From Legionellaceae bacterium (GTDB lineage Bacteria; Pseudomonadota; Gammaproteobacteria; Legionellales; Legionellaceae): a stretch of 49,266 nucleotides of DNA. Under the pieces are notes generated by a model that had not been told where the DNA came from, did not search any database, and was given only the letters and a program-made list of their open reading frames with translations. Position numbers and translations under genes: made by a program. The stretch lies in assembly GCA_030696305.1 (NCBI GenBank), contig JAUYSP010000061.1:1-49266 (forward strand), written 5' to 3'. Positions 35,519 through 45,256 of this stretch are shown piece by piece; within the stretch, counting starts at the first letter, position 1, and each line of letters opens with the position of its first letter.

Positions 35519-35536
35519 GTTGGGCCTTGGCCCAAC
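35519..35536. repeat. GTTGGGCC-TT-GGCCCAAC hairpin (REP-like)
   Basis: A perfect 8-bp stem with a two-base loop in the gap 35394-35646. The surrounding ACGTAGGTTGGGCC...CAACATGGCG resembles a common class of interspersed repeats in gammaproteobacteria. A perfect palindrome ATCAAATTTGAT lies nearby at 35494-35505. Confidence 0.65.
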
Positions 35537-35646
35537 ATGGCGAAGGCAGGCGCTCTAAATCGAGGGATGGCAGATGAAGATTCGCAATCCGCCCGCTGCT
35601 GGGCGAACCACGAAATTATCAATAAATTGTGATAGACACACCTAAC

Positions 35647-36657
35647 TTACCCCATCAATTTATGCGGCAAACTCTCAATTCGTCCTGCCTGTGTAACTTC
35701 AATATAGTTTAATTTGCGTTGTAACTCGCTAATTGAATTAGCCCCTGCGTAAGTTAGACCTGAGCGCAAACCACCGACGATGTCTGCAATGATATTATCT
35801 GCTTCTTCACGATAAGGTACATCGGTTGAAACACCTTCTGCGGTTTTCCATTCGTGCATTTGTCCCAAGAAGCCTTCTTGTGCTTCTCTCGATGCCATGC
35901 CGCGATAACGTTTTACTTGTGTGCCATCGGCTTTAGTAATGATTTCTCCAGGCGTGGGATCAGTACCTGCTAACATGCCACCAATCATCACGAAATCCGC
36001 TCCAAAAGCTATTGCTTTTACAATATCGCCTGCAGTACGCAAGCCACCGTCTGCAACAATGGAGCGATCACTACGAGCACAATCTTGAATGCAAGTCAGC
36101 ATCGGCACACCAAATCCAGTTTTGACTCGCGTACTGCATACTGAACCGCCACCAATACCTGCTTTGATAATATCCGCTCCACAAGACGACAGATAATCTG
36201 CGCCCGCATAAGTGGCAACATTACCAGCCATAATGCAGCGGCTACCTAAAATTTGACGTAAGCTTTTCAATGTTTTACCCACATACTTGGCATGAGCGTG
36301 CGCCACATCCACACAAAAGAAATCTGCACCGGCATCACGTAGTGCCTCTGCACGTTCTAATTCGGCTTGTGAACATCCTACCGAAATAAAAACACTGCCT
36401 TGGCATGCTTTAAATTGCTGAATATTTTCTTCGATACTGAGAAAACGATGCAATACGCCTATTCCACCCTTACTATGCATGAAATTAGCCATTTTGCTTT
36501 CAGTAATGGTGTCCATATTGGAACTCATAACAGGCAACTGTAGCGATAATTTACCCAAACGATCGGATACGCTGATATCCACAATTCGGCGAGATTCATG
36601 ATGATTGTATGCGGGAATAAGCAATACATCATCAAAAGTGATTGCACGTGAATTCAT
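35647..36657 (-). CDS. guaC: GMP reductase-like enzyme (IMPDH/GMPR family)
   Basis: A 336-aa TIM-barrel oxidoreductase with no CBS domains: AITFDDVLLIPAYNHHESR, then PVMSSNMDTITESKMA. The active-site loop is GIGGGSVCSTRVKTGFGVP with catalytic Cys, then VADGGLRTAGDIVKAIAFGA, and the flap region KRYRGMASREAQ with TAEGVSTDVPYR. Short length, absence of a CBS pair and the TGFGVP sequence fit GMP reductase, which returns GMP to IMP with NADPH. A CBS-less IMP dehydrogenase cannot be excluded. It lies 17 bases downstream of phoH on the same strand, probably in one transcript. Confidence 0.75.
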   Translation of the reverse strand: MNSRAITFDDVLLIPAYNHHESRRIVDISVSDRLGKLSLQLPVMSSNMDTITESKMANFMHSKGGIGVLHRFLSIEENIQQFKACQGSVFISVGCSQAELERAEALRDAGADFFCVDVAHAHAKYVGKTLKSLRQILGSRCIMAGNVATYAGADYLSSCGADIIKAGIGGGSVCSTRVKTGFGVPMLTCIQDCARSDRSIVADGGLRTAGDIVKAIAFGADFVMIGGMLAGTDPTPGEIITKADGTQVKRYRGMASREAQEGFLGQMHEWKTAEGVSTDVPYREEADNIIADIVGGLRSGLTYAGANSISELQRKLNYIEVTQAGRIESLPHKLMG

Positions 36658-36674
36658 AATTACTCCTATTAAAA

Positions 36675-38078
36675 TTACAAATGTTCTGCTGCATAGTCCG
36701 CAAGTCGAGATCGCTCGCCTCGGGTTAAGGTCATATGAGCACTATGCTCCCAACGCTTAAACCGATCCACTGCAAATGTAAGACCAGACGTCGTTTCGGT
36801 TAAATAAGGGGTATCAATCTGCTTAATGTCTCCCAAACATACAATTTTACTACCAGGGCCCGCACGAGTAACTAATGTCTTAATTTGTTTTGGCGTTAAG
36901 TTTTGCGCCTCATCAATAATAATAAAACGATTTAAGAACGTGCGTCCTCGCATAAAGTTTAATGAGCGGATCTTAATTTTGTTTTTTAATAAATCTTCAG
37001 TTGCATTACGGCCAAAGCTGCCACCCTCTTGCGTGTCATGCAGCACTTCCAAATTATCCATTAATGCGCCCATCCAAGGCGTCATTTTTTCTTCTTCCGT
37101 ACCAGGTAAAAACCCAATGTCCTCGCCCACAGGAATCGTCACACGAGTCATAATAATTTCGATATAACGACGCTCATCTAGTACTTGTGTTAAACCAGCA
37201 GCAATAGTTAATAACGTTTTACCCGTACCGGCAGAACCCTGTAAGGTGACAAAATCTATGTCTGGATCTAATAACAAATTTAACGCAAAATTTTGCTCGT
37301 GGTTACGTGCCGTAATACCCCAAACAGCATGTTTTTCTATTGAATAATCTCGAGCCATTTCTACTACAGCACCGTCCGCATCGATCTCTTTTACAATGGC
37401 CCGAAATTCATTATCTTTTGTCCGAATGCAATCATTAGGATTCCATTCGGCAGTTAGGGGGCCTTTAATCCGATAAAAGGTTTTGCCGCTTTCTTTCCAT
37501 GCAGCCATATCTTTACCGTGCGTATCCCAAAAATCATTTTCGAGTATATGCGAACCGCTATGTAATAACGTGACGTCATCTAATACTTGATCGGTATAAT
37601 AATCTTCCGCAGGAATCCCAAGAATACCGGCTTTAATTCTTAAATTAATGTCTTTAGATACAATAATAATCTGTTTTTCTTGATATTTTTTCTGCAAATT
37701 CAACGCTGTAGATAAAATCGTATTGTCTACATTATGCCCTGGTAATGAAATCGTTTGTTTTTCTGCAAATTCATCGGTTTGAAAAAATAAACGGCCACTG
37801 CTAGCAATATTATGGTGTGATAAGAAGCTTGGTATCGGTAATCCGGCCACAATTTCTTGATGAGATGCATTGCTCATCAACTCAACTAACATACGATTCG
37901 TTTGTCGAACATTGCGCGCCACTTCAGAAATGCCGTTTTTATGTCGATCTAATTCTTCTAAAACGACCATCGGTAAATAAATGTCATGCTCTTGAAAATG
38001 ATATATAGCTGTGGGATCATGCATCAGTATGTTGGTATCAAGCACAAACAATTTTTGTTTCTTAGTTGAAGACTCCAT
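36675..38078 (-). CDS. PIN-domain PhoH family ATPase (PhoH2/YlaK-like)
   Basis: A 467-aa two-domain protein. An N-terminal PIN nuclease domain has FVLDTNILMHDP (Asp14), LEELDRHK and IIVSKDINLRIKA. A C-terminal PhoH ATPase has Walker A LQGSAGTGKTLL (about 279-290) and Walker B FIIIDEAQNLTPKQIK. It also has IVCLGDIKQIDTPYL. PhoH2 proteins are RNA helicase/ribonucleases in the cases studied. It diverges from smpB, 80 bases apart, and precedes guaC. Confidence 0.93.
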   Translation of the reverse strand: MESSTKKQKLFVLDTNILMHDPTAIYHFQEHDIYLPMVVLEELDRHKNGISEVARNVRQTNRMLVELMSNASHQEIVAGLPIPSFLSHHNIASSGRLFFQTDEFAEKQTISLPGHNVDNTILSTALNLQKKYQEKQIIIVSKDINLRIKAGILGIPAEDYYTDQVLDDVTLLHSGSHILENDFWDTHGKDMAAWKESGKTFYRIKGPLTAEWNPNDCIRTKDNEFRAIVKEIDADGAVVEMARDYSIEKHAVWGITARNHEQNFALNLLLDPDIDFVTLQGSAGTGKTLLTIAAGLTQVLDERRYIEIIMTRVTIPVGEDIGFLPGTEEEKMTPWMGALMDNLEVLHDTQEGGSFGRNATEDLLKNKIKIRSLNFMRGRTFLNRFIIIDEAQNLTPKQIKTLVTRAGPGSKIVCLGDIKQIDTPYLTETTSGLTFAVDRFKRWEHSAHMTLTRGERSRLADYAAEHL

Positions 38079-38158
38079 GTTTTATCCTTATCCTTTTTTG
38101 ATCTGGGATTATGGCCATGATATCTTAATACAATCCATTCTGTAACTAGTAGAACCTA

Positions 38159-38635
38159 ATGTCAGCAAATAAAAAAGATAGCGCGACCATTGTCATAAAT
38201 AAAAAAGCGCGCTTTGAGTACTTTATTGAGGAAGAATTTGAGGCTGGATTGGTGTTGGAAGGCTGGGAAATCAAGAGTTTGCGTGCAGTAAGAGTAAACT
38301 TATCCGACGCCCATATTATTATAAAACGTGGCGAAGCATTTTTATTGGGAGCGCAAATTCAACCATTACCAACAGCATCTACACATACCAATCCAGACTC
38401 CATTCGAACTCGAAAATTGTTATTGAACCGAAATGAGTTAAACAAATTAATTGGTAGTGTTGAGCGCCAAGGGTATACACTTATTCCAATGTCACTTTAT
38501 TGGAAGGGTAGCCGTATTAAAATAAGAGTGGCGTTAGCCAAAGGTAAAAAATCGCATGATAAACGCGATAGTATCAAAGACCGTGATTGGCAGCGAGATC
38601 ACTCACGAATTATGAAAAAAAGCAGAGCTCAATGA
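38159..38635 (+). CDS. smpB: SsrA-binding protein
   Basis: SmpB binds tmRNA and delivers it to stalled ribosomes in trans-translation. The 158-aa protein has the OB-fold signature [20 protein letters not shown] and [11 protein letters not shown], then [15 protein letters not shown], and the basic tail [20 protein letters not shown] that enters the decoding centre. The tmRNA gene itself (ssrA) was not seen in the window. It is followed after ten bases by glmS. Confidence 0.97.
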   Translation: MSANKKDSATIVINKKARFEYFIEEEFEAGLVLEGWEIKSLRAVRVNLSDAHIIIKRGEAFLLGAQIQPLPTASTHTNPDSIRTRKLLLNRNELNKLIGSVERQGYTLIPMSLYWKGSRIKIRVALAKGKKSHDKRDSIKDRDWQRDHSRIMKKSRAQ

Positions 38636-38645
38636 GGGGTATAAT

Positions 38646-40460
38646 ATGTGTGGGATAATCGGAGCAGTATCTCAGCGAGACATTAGTAAGATATTGTTAG
38701 AAGGCCTACGACGACTCGAATATCGTGGTTATGACTCTGCAGGTATAGCTGTCATCAATAATGAAGGACGGCTACGGCGCATAAGAACGCAAGGAAAGGT
38801 GCAAGCATTATCCGATGCAATGACCGAAACGGCTATTGCTGGCTGTATTGGTGTAGCACACACACGATGGGCCACTCACGGACGGCCATCTGAGCGAAAT
38901 GCGCATCCTCATCTTTCGCATGATCAAGTGGCCGTGGTACATAATGGAATCATCGAAAATCACGATGATCTTCGCCATTATTTACAACAACTTGGTTATA
39001 TTTTTACATCCGAAACAGACTCCGAGGTTGCCGCTCACCTGATCCATTATCATTACCAACAAACATCGTCATTATTAAAAGCCGTACAAGCAACTGCTGC
39101 GCAAATGGATGGCGCATTTGCTTTGGGGGTGATTCATCAAAATAATCCTCAGGAATTAATAGCCATTCGCAAAGGCAGTCCCTTGGTCGTAGGTATAGGT
39201 ATAGATGAGCACTTTATCGCTTCCGATTCACTCGCTTTGCGCGCCTTTGCCCAATCGGTTATTTATCTCGAAGAGGGTGATAGTGCTCGATTAACACAAA
39301 ATACAGTAGAAATATACGCTGCTAACGGGGAACTGGCCGAGCGTAAAGCGCAACACTTAAATGATGATTGCCATGCTGTAACAAAAGGCAATTATCGCCA
39401 TTTCATGATTAAAGAAATTTTTGAGCAAAGTAAAGTATTGGCCGATACAATGGAAGGCAGAATGGCTAGCTTAGAAGTGCTTAAAGCAAGCTTTGGTGAT
39501 AAAGCAATTAATTTATTTAATCAGGTCAAAGCGATTCATATTATTGCCTGCGGTACCAGCTATCATGCTGGCCTTATTGCCAAATTTTGGTTTGAATCAC
39601 TAGTTGGCGTACCAACTCAAGTCGAAATAGCCAGTGAGTATCGATATCGTGATGTTGTAGTTCCCGATAATACATTATTCATTGCCGTGTCCCAATCGGG
39701 CGAAACAGCCGATACACTAGCAGCACTGAATAAAGCAAAAAAATCTAATTATCTAGGAACTTTTGCCATTTGTAATGTGGCAACCAGCACGCTTGTGCGC
39801 GAGGCTGACTGTGCGTTTCTAACACGAGCTGGCGTTGAAATTGGTGTTGCCTCAACAAAAGCATTCACCACCCAATTGGCTGGGTTTTTAATGCTCGCCA
39901 CAGCACTGAGTAAAGATGCTCGAGCAACAGAAGCCTTTAACCAACTGCAACGTCTCCCGGCTTGCTGTGAGCACGTATTGAACATTGATACCGAAATTGA
40001 ATCATTGGCAGCAACATTCGTCAACAAATCACATGCTTTATTTTTAGGAAGAGGTGTACAATATCCCGTTGCACTCGAGGGTGCATTAAAATTAAAAGAA
40101 GTCTCATATATCCATGCAGAGGCATATCCTGCAGGAGAATTGAAACACGGCCCACTAGCCTTGGTAGATAGTGCTATGCCGGTTGTAGTTATAGCGCCGA
40201 ATGATGAGTTATTAGATAAATTAAAATCTAATTTACATGAAGTCAGCGCTCGCGGAGGTCAACTATATGTTTTTGTTGATGATGCAGAAAAATGGGAAGC
40301 AAGTGGTGCTCGGTTAATTCGAATACCTTCTTGCGGTTCATGGGTAGATCCGATTTTATACACGATTCCTTTACAATTGTTGGCTTATCATGTGGCAGTT
40401 GCAAAAGGGACAGATGTTGATCAACCCAGAAATTTAGCAAAATCAGTAACGGTAGAGTGA
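38646..40460 (+). CDS. glmS: Glucosamine-fructose-6-phosphate aminotransferase
   Basis: GlmS makes glucosamine-6-phosphate from fructose-6-phosphate and glutamine, the first step toward UDP-GlcNAc for peptidoglycan and LPS. The 604-aa protein begins MCGIIGAVS with the nucleophilic Cys2 of the glutaminase domain. It includes HTRWATHGRPSERNAHPH and VVHNGIIENH, two SIS domains (ACGTSYHAGLIAKFW and AVSQSGETADTLAAL, then LGRGVQYPVALEGALKLKE) and ends KSVTVE. Length is normal. No glmS ribozyme is expected or seen in the ten-base gap after smpB. Confidence 0.98.
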   Translation: MCGIIGAVSQRDISKILLEGLRRLEYRGYDSAGIAVINNEGRLRRIRTQGKVQALSDAMTETAIAGCIGVAHTRWATHGRPSERNAHPHLSHDQVAVVHNGIIENHDDLRHYLQQLGYIFTSETDSEVAAHLIHYHYQQTSSLLKAVQATAAQMDGAFALGVIHQNNPQELIAIRKGSPLVVGIGIDEHFIASDSLALRAFAQSVIYLEEGDSARLTQNTVEIYAANGELAERKAQHLNDDCHAVTKGNYRHFMIKEIFEQSKVLADTMEGRMASLEVLKASFGDKAINLFNQVKAIHIIACGTSYHAGLIAKFWFESLVGVPTQVEIASEYRYRDVVVPDNTLFIAVSQSGETADTLAALNKAKKSNYLGTFAICNVATSTLVREADCAFLTRAGVEIGVASTKAFTTQLAGFLMLATALSKDARATEAFNQLQRLPACCEHVLNIDTEIESLAATFVNKSHALFLGRGVQYPVALEGALKLKEVSYIHAEAYPAGELKHGPLALVDSAMPVVVIAPNDELLDKLKSNLHEVSARGGQLYVFVDDAEKWEASGARLIRIPSCGSWVDPILYTIPLQLLAYHVAVAKGTDVDQPRNLAKSVTVE

Positions 40461-40469
40461 GAAACGTAA

Positions 40470-42812
40470 ATGAGTCAACAATTATCTATATCAGCTCCAA
40501 TCGCCCAGCAAATTAAAGTCACTGTAGCTCAAGTGGATGCTGCTATTCGACTACTAGACGATGGGGCGACTGTACCGTTTATTGCGCGCTATCGTAAAGA
40601 AGCCACTAACGGCCTTGATGATACGCAATTACGTACTTTATCAGAACGTCTTTATTATTTACGAGAGTTGAACGAGCGCCGTACGGTAATTTTAGCAAGT
40701 ATTCGTGAACAAGATAAAATGACGGATACACTTGAAAAGGCTATTCTAGATGCAGATACAAAGACTCGCTTGGAAGATTTATATTTACCCTATCGACCCA
40801 AACGACGGACTAAAGCGCATTTAGCTAAAGAAGCCGGTTTAGAACCACTCGCCCAAGCCTTACTCAATGATTCAAGCATTGTTCCGCTTGAGCACGCAGC
40901 ACTTTTTATCAATTCAGAATTAGGTATCGCAGACGCTGAGGCGGCATTAGAAGGCGCACGACAAATTTTAATGGAACAGTTTGCTGAGGAACCTGATTTA
41001 TTAAGAGAGCTACGTCAATATATCTGGCAACACGGCATGCTCAAATCAAGCGGCACGAAAAGTAAAAAAGCAAAAGATAATAAATTTACTGATTATTTTG
41101 ATTATACCGAATTACTACGAAAAATTCCGTCTCATCGCGTATTAGCTTTATTACGTGGACGTCGGGAAAACGTCCTCCAATTATCGATTACTCTACCGAA
41201 AGATCCTAGCTATGGTGAACAACGTATTATTTCCTATTTTAATCTTACAAACGAAGCAGCCCCGGCGTATTCATGGCTCATAGAAACTGTGCGATTAACT
41301 TGGGCTACAAAAGTAATGCCTAAGCTTGAATTAGAATTACTTTCGCAGTTACGCGAGACAGCGGACGAAGAAGCAATTCGCGTATTTGCGACTAACTTAC
41401 GTGATTTATTGTTAGCCGCTCCGGCAGGTCCTAAAATTACAATCGGTTTAGATCCAGGAATTCGTACTGGCGTAAAAGTAATCGTAGTTGATGCAACAGG
41501 CAAAGTCCTGGATTACACAGCCATCTTTCCTATGGCGCCTCAAAATGAATGGCATGAAGGTATTGCTACATTAGCCAAACTTGCAGCAAAATACCACGTC
41601 AGCTTAATAAGCATAGGCAATGGTACTGGTTCTCGAGAAACCGAGCGTTTGGTTACTGAATTGATAAAAATGTATCCCGATTTAAATTTAACAAAAGTAT
41701 TAGTCAGTGAAGCAGGCGCATCCGTCTACTCCGCCTCTCAATTAGCAGCAGACGAGTTTCCAGATTTGGATGTGTCATTACGTGGAGCAGTATCAATTGC
41801 TCGACGCTTACAAGATCCGCTACCTGAATTAGTGAAAATCGAACCTAAATCCATTGGTGTTGGTCAATATCAACATGACGTTAACCAAGCTCGTTTATCT
41901 CGTACGTTAGGTGCCGTAGTTGAAGATTGTGTGAATGCAGTTGGTGTTGATATTAACCTCGCTTCAACAGCGCTTTTAAAACGGGTTTCAGGTCTCAATG
42001 AGTCACTCGCTAAAAATTTGGTCGAGTATCGAAATGAACATGGTCCATTTCTTAATCGAAACGAATTAAAAAAGGTTACTCGTATGGGAGACAAGGCCTT
42101 TCAACAATCTGCTGGGTTCCTTCGCATCTCACAAGGAGATAATCCGCTAGACACATCAGGCGTTCATCCAGAAGCTTATCCTATTGTTGAAAAAATATTA
42201 GCCGATAACTCAATGACCTTAAATGAACTCATTGGAAATACGACAAAATTACAACAAATTGATCCAGCTCATTACGTTACTGAACAACATGGTCTACCGA
42301 CCATTCAAGATATTTTACGAGAGCTTGAAAAACCAGGACGAGATCCTCGACCACAATTTAAAACTGTACATTTTAAAGAAGGGGTTGAAGATATTAAGGA
42401 TTTACATGAAGGAATGGAACTGGAGGGGATTGTCAGTAATGTAACCAATTTCGGCGCATTTGTAGATATTGGTGTACATCAAGATGGCTTGGTCCATATT
42501 TCTGCGATGACGAATCGTTTTATTAGCGATCCACACAGCATCGTTAAAGCCGGGGATATTATCAAAGTCAGAGTGATTGAAGTGGATAAAGAACGTCGTC
42601 GAATTGGTTTAACAATGAGGCTTCAGGATGAAAAAAAACCTACAGCTCAAGTTAGAACGGAAAAACCAACGCAGCAGGCAAAACAACAACATCACCAGAC
42701 AAAATCAACTCCTAAAAAACCAGCAAAACAGCCGGCTATGACACAAAAGCAACCTGTATTTAACACCGCTATGGCTGATGCGTTGTCAAAGCTTAAACGG
42801 ACCACTGCCTGA
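40470..42812 (+). CDS. tex: Tex/YhgF-family RNA-binding transcription accessory protein
   Basis: A 780-aa protein with the Tex architecture: N-terminal helical domain (VPFIARYRKEATNGLDDTQL), YqgF RNase H-like domain (ITIGLDPGIRTGVKVIVVD), helix-hairpin-helix region (NEHGPFLNRNELKKVTRMG) and a C-terminal S1 domain (LEGIVSNVTNFGAFVDIGVH, DGLVHISAM). A Lys/Gln-rich tail of about 60 residues follows S1. Tex binds nucleic acid and affects transcription termination and stress survival in other bacteria. It starts nine bases after glmS and overlaps yciA by one base. Confidence 0.96.
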   Translation: MSQQLSISAPIAQQIKVTVAQVDAAIRLLDDGATVPFIARYRKEATNGLDDTQLRTLSERLYYLRELNERRTVILASIREQDKMTDTLEKAILDADTKTRLEDLYLPYRPKRRTKAHLAKEAGLEPLAQALLNDSSIVPLEHAALFINSELGIADAEAALEGARQILMEQFAEEPDLLRELRQYIWQHGMLKSSGTKSKKAKDNKFTDYFDYTELLRKIPSHRVLALLRGRRENVLQLSITLPKDPSYGEQRIISYFNLTNEAAPAYSWLIETVRLTWATKVMPKLELELLSQLRETADEEAIRVFATNLRDLLLAAPAGPKITIGLDPGIRTGVKVIVVDATGKVLDYTAIFPMAPQNEWHEGIATLAKLAAKYHVSLISIGNGTGSRETERLVTELIKMYPDLNLTKVLVSEAGASVYSASQLAADEFPDLDVSLRGAVSIARRLQDPLPELVKIEPKSIGVGQYQHDVNQARLSRTLGAVVEDCVNAVGVDINLASTALLKRVSGLNESLAKNLVEYRNEHGPFLNRNELKKVTRMGDKAFQQSAGFLRISQGDNPLDTSGVHPEAYPIVEKILADNSMTLNELIGNTTKLQQIDPAHYVTEQHGLPTIQDILRELEKPGRDPRPQFKTVHFKEGVEDIKDLHEGMELEGIVSNVTNFGAFVDIGVHQDGLVHISAMTNRFISDPHSIVKAGDIIKVRVIEVDKERRRIGLTMRLQDEKKPTAQVRTEKPTQQAKQQHHQTKSTPKKPAKQPAMTQKQPVFNTAMADALSKLKRTTA

Positions 42813-43195
42813 TGAATAAACCCCATGGAGAGCTTGTTATACAAACATTAGCAATGCCATGTACAACCAATCCGAATGGTGACATTTTTGGCGGTTGGTT
42901 GGTCTCGCAGATGGATTTGGCTGGCGGTGTCTTGGCAAAACGAATTACACAAGGACGTGTAGTCACCGTTGCCATAGATTCGATGTCGTTCAAAAAACCT
43001 GTTCATGTCGGGAATTTAGTGTGTTGCTATGCTAGTCTAGTTAGCAGCGGCAATACGTCTGTTACAATAGACATTGAAGTATGGACTGAGACATTGACCA
43101 CACAAGAAGAAAAAATTAAAGTAACCGAAGGGCGTTTTATTTTTGTGGCAATAGATGAACACAGAAATCCCAGACCATTTGTCAAATCGATATGA
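42812..43195 (+). CDS. yciA: YciA-type acyl-CoA thioesterase
   Basis: A 127-aa hotdog-fold enzyme that hydrolyses short and medium acyl-CoA. The family signature NPNGDIFGGWLVSQMDLAGG is present with the catalytic Asp, followed by VVTVAIDSMSFKKPVHVGN. Its ATG overlaps the tex stop codon by one base (TGATG), and its own stop overlaps the next gene (ATGA). The position within a smpB-glmS-tex transcript looks incidental to its chemistry. Confidence 0.93.
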   Translation: MNKPHGELVIQTLAMPCTTNPNGDIFGGWLVSQMDLAGGVLAKRITQGRVVTVAIDSMSFKKPVHVGNLVCCYASLVSSGNTSVTIDIEVWTETLTTQEEKIKVTEGRFIFVAIDEHRNPRPFVKSI

Positions 43196-44823
43196 TAATG
43201 AATAATTTAACATCGCTGATTAAAACAATTGCTGATTTCATTGAGCAAGATGAAGACATTGATCCTGAATGTTATGCTCATTTTATCCAAGACCCACAAA
43301 TTTCAATTCAAGTTATTGATTTTATTAATGAACTCGATGAGTCTCATATAGAAAAAAATCCTTCTAGTTATACGGCTTGTATTTATGTACTCGATGTCTG
43401 TGTTTCGCAATTGCAATCCGCCAGTGAAAATCAAAATAAACAAGCAGATAAATTATTAAATCAATTAATGTCTCATTTAGCGAAAACCATTCAGAATGAA
43501 ACGCACACCCTGAGTTTTTGGCTCCCTATTTTAAATGCTTTTTATGAAGTTCATGTCGAGTTATCCGACGAATTAAAAAATGCTTACCTCTTACTTGCTA
43601 ATGATGAAAGCGACATTACATTTGACAATGAACACACACATTTAAATTCAATTCGCGAATTAATTTTAGAGCTATCGGATCTTTCCGTATTTGATATTGC
43701 CGAAAATTTCTTCGCTCAAAGTTATGCAATGCCCCCGGATTTTTTTATTGATTTAATCCTGGATTTATATAGCATCGAAGAAGGGCAGGATATCGCGCTT
43801 TTAGCTTTACTTCACCCCAAAATAGAGGTCCGTGAGGTAGTGGTCGAAACGCTTGAATCGCTTATGTCAACCATCACCTTAAGCTCTATTTCTCTTTCTC
43901 GCCTGCAAAAAATTAAATTGTGGTATCCAGCGAACTATCACGATCAATTCGATAACTGGATTAAAATACAACGAAAAAAAGAAGTGGTTTTTCATCGAGA
44001 AACTACTCATGCTAACATAATTAAATTAAAGGCCAGTGAAATTGATGGTGGCGGAGCCCAAGGTATCTTTATCCATTTAAGGGAAAACCGCAAAAATAAA
44101 TTATGTGGGTTATTATTCAAACAAACTTTAGGCATTAAAGACGCTTGGATCACCCCCGTAATTTCCGCCGCAAACGTTCGTCACTATTACGATGACACCT
44201 TTGATGATAGTCTTGTATTGCGCGATATGGATCTATCTTACCTCAATGTAATGACCAATCATTTTTTAGCTTGCATGCTTGAACAAGGCGATATGCCTAA
44301 TTTACACTTGTTAGAAATTCAAGAAGAATTAGGACTACAATTTTTTCCTCAAAAAATAAACCCAGACGATGTATTACAACAGCTCAGTGTGCAAATTAAT
44401 CCTTTCACATCAGATGCTGTTGAAGCCTCGTTAAAACGCTCTAAAAATTGGTCACACAAAAAACGTTTTGCTGAATCATGGTTTATAGAAAACGCCTCGG
44501 TAGACAAATTGGTCAATCAATGCTCAAGCTTTGTCAATGGCGTTAAGGTTTGTAAACTTGATACAGCTATTGATGTTATTTTTAAAGATGAAATGGAACT
44601 ACACCGAGATCAATGGTTATTCCACTTTTTATGGGTGTCCTTGTGGTTAAAATCTCGCCCTCGACCTAATGAAAAAACATGGCAAGACAGCTTTATGATT
44701 GCTTACGCAATACATTCCGGCCGGCCACTCAGCTCTATCCCCTTGTTACAAGAACTTTGCCGTCAGTCAGTACTCAATAGTATTGAAACCATGCAAGAGA
44801 GAAAAACCTATTTAAGTGTTTAA
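43192..44823 (+). CDS. Unknown 543-aa protein ending the smpB-glmS-tex-yciA operon
   Basis: A 543-aa soluble, acidic protein, not recognised. The N-terminal ~250 residues are helical and may form a HEAT-like array (IREVVVETLESLM-type helices). The C-terminal half has mixed content with DGGGAQGIFIHLRENRKNKL, LCGLLFKQTLGIKDAWI and SRPRPNEKTWQDSFMIAYAI. No signal peptide or membrane segment. The ATG at 43192 overlaps the yciA stop; ATG 43198 is an alternative. Operon placement with housekeeping genes suggests a conserved cytoplasmic role rather than an accessory one. Its stop codon abuts a repeat element. Confidence 0.75.
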   Translation: MIMNNLTSLIKTIADFIEQDEDIDPECYAHFIQDPQISIQVIDFINELDESHIEKNPSSYTACIYVLDVCVSQLQSASENQNKQADKLLNQLMSHLAKTIQNETHTLSFWLPILNAFYEVHVELSDELKNAYLLLANDESDITFDNEHTHLNSIRELILELSDLSVFDIAENFFAQSYAMPPDFFIDLILDLYSIEEGQDIALLALLHPKIEVREVVVETLESLMSTITLSSISLSRLQKIKLWYPANYHDQFDNWIKIQRKKEVVFHRETTHANIIKLKASEIDGGGAQGIFIHLRENRKNKLCGLLFKQTLGIKDAWITPVISAANVRHYYDDTFDDSLVLRDMDLSYLNVMTNHFLACMLEQGDMPNLHLLEIQEELGLQFFPQKINPDDVLQQLSVQINPFTSDAVEASLKRSKNWSHKKRFAESWFIENASVDKLVNQCSSFVNGVKVCKLDTAIDVIFKDEMELHRDQWLFHFLWVSLWLKSRPRPNEKTWQDSFMIAYAIHSGRPLSSIPLLQELCRQSVLNSIETMQERKTYLSV

Positions 44824-44988
44824 TAGGGTCTGTTGACAATTCATATTTCGACGTCCCGCGGCTTGTCCGCGGGATCCAGTTCGATCTATAGCTATGCAAT
44901 AGAATTGTGTATCGAGCAATATCTCTGGATCCCGCAGACAAGCTGCGGGACATAGGCCTTATGGAAATGAATTGTCAACAGCCCCTAT
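44823..44988. mobile_element. MITE-like element with 22-bp terminal inverted repeats and nested hairpins
   Basis: Ends ATAGGGTCTGTTGACAATTC (44823 on) and, in reverse complement, ATAGGGGCTGTTGACAATTC (from 44988) match at 21 of 22 bases. Inside are two hairpin arms, 44853-44879 and 44925-44951, that are inverted repeats of each other with two mismatches (GTCCCGCGGCTTGTCCGCGG...). The inner part is related to the element in batD. No coding capacity. It starts at the stop codon of the preceding gene. Confidence 0.8.
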
Positions 44989-45256
44989 CCTTTATGTCAT
45001 TCTAGCTTCATTGCTGGTTTGCTATAAATTAATCATCTATACATGCTGTTAGTACATTATAACTTAAGTTTTTTCATAAATTTCCATCCGAACCATGCGT
45101 TTTAATTTTACTGTAAGATATTTCTTGGTTATTTTTAAGACATTTCTTACGAAGTATTAATCAAAATACGCACGACATGATTGCTCAAAAAATATAAAAT
45201 TCGCTCGATTAAAGTATTTTCGAAGAGAATACAACCCATTTTATTAAGGAGCAGCC
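44989..45256. other. AT-rich intergenic region upstream of the 45-49 kb operon
   Basis: With the repeat element, the gene-free stretch is 433 bases (44824-45256). The second part is AT-rich and holds no ORF or RNA I can support. The promoter of the following operon must lie here, but no pair of hexamers is convincing. AAGGAG at 45247 is the ribosome-binding site of the next gene. Confidence 0.5.

Noticed and set aside
38079-38158. tmRNA gene beside smpB
   Set aside because: The gap is only 80 bases and shows no tRNA-like ends.
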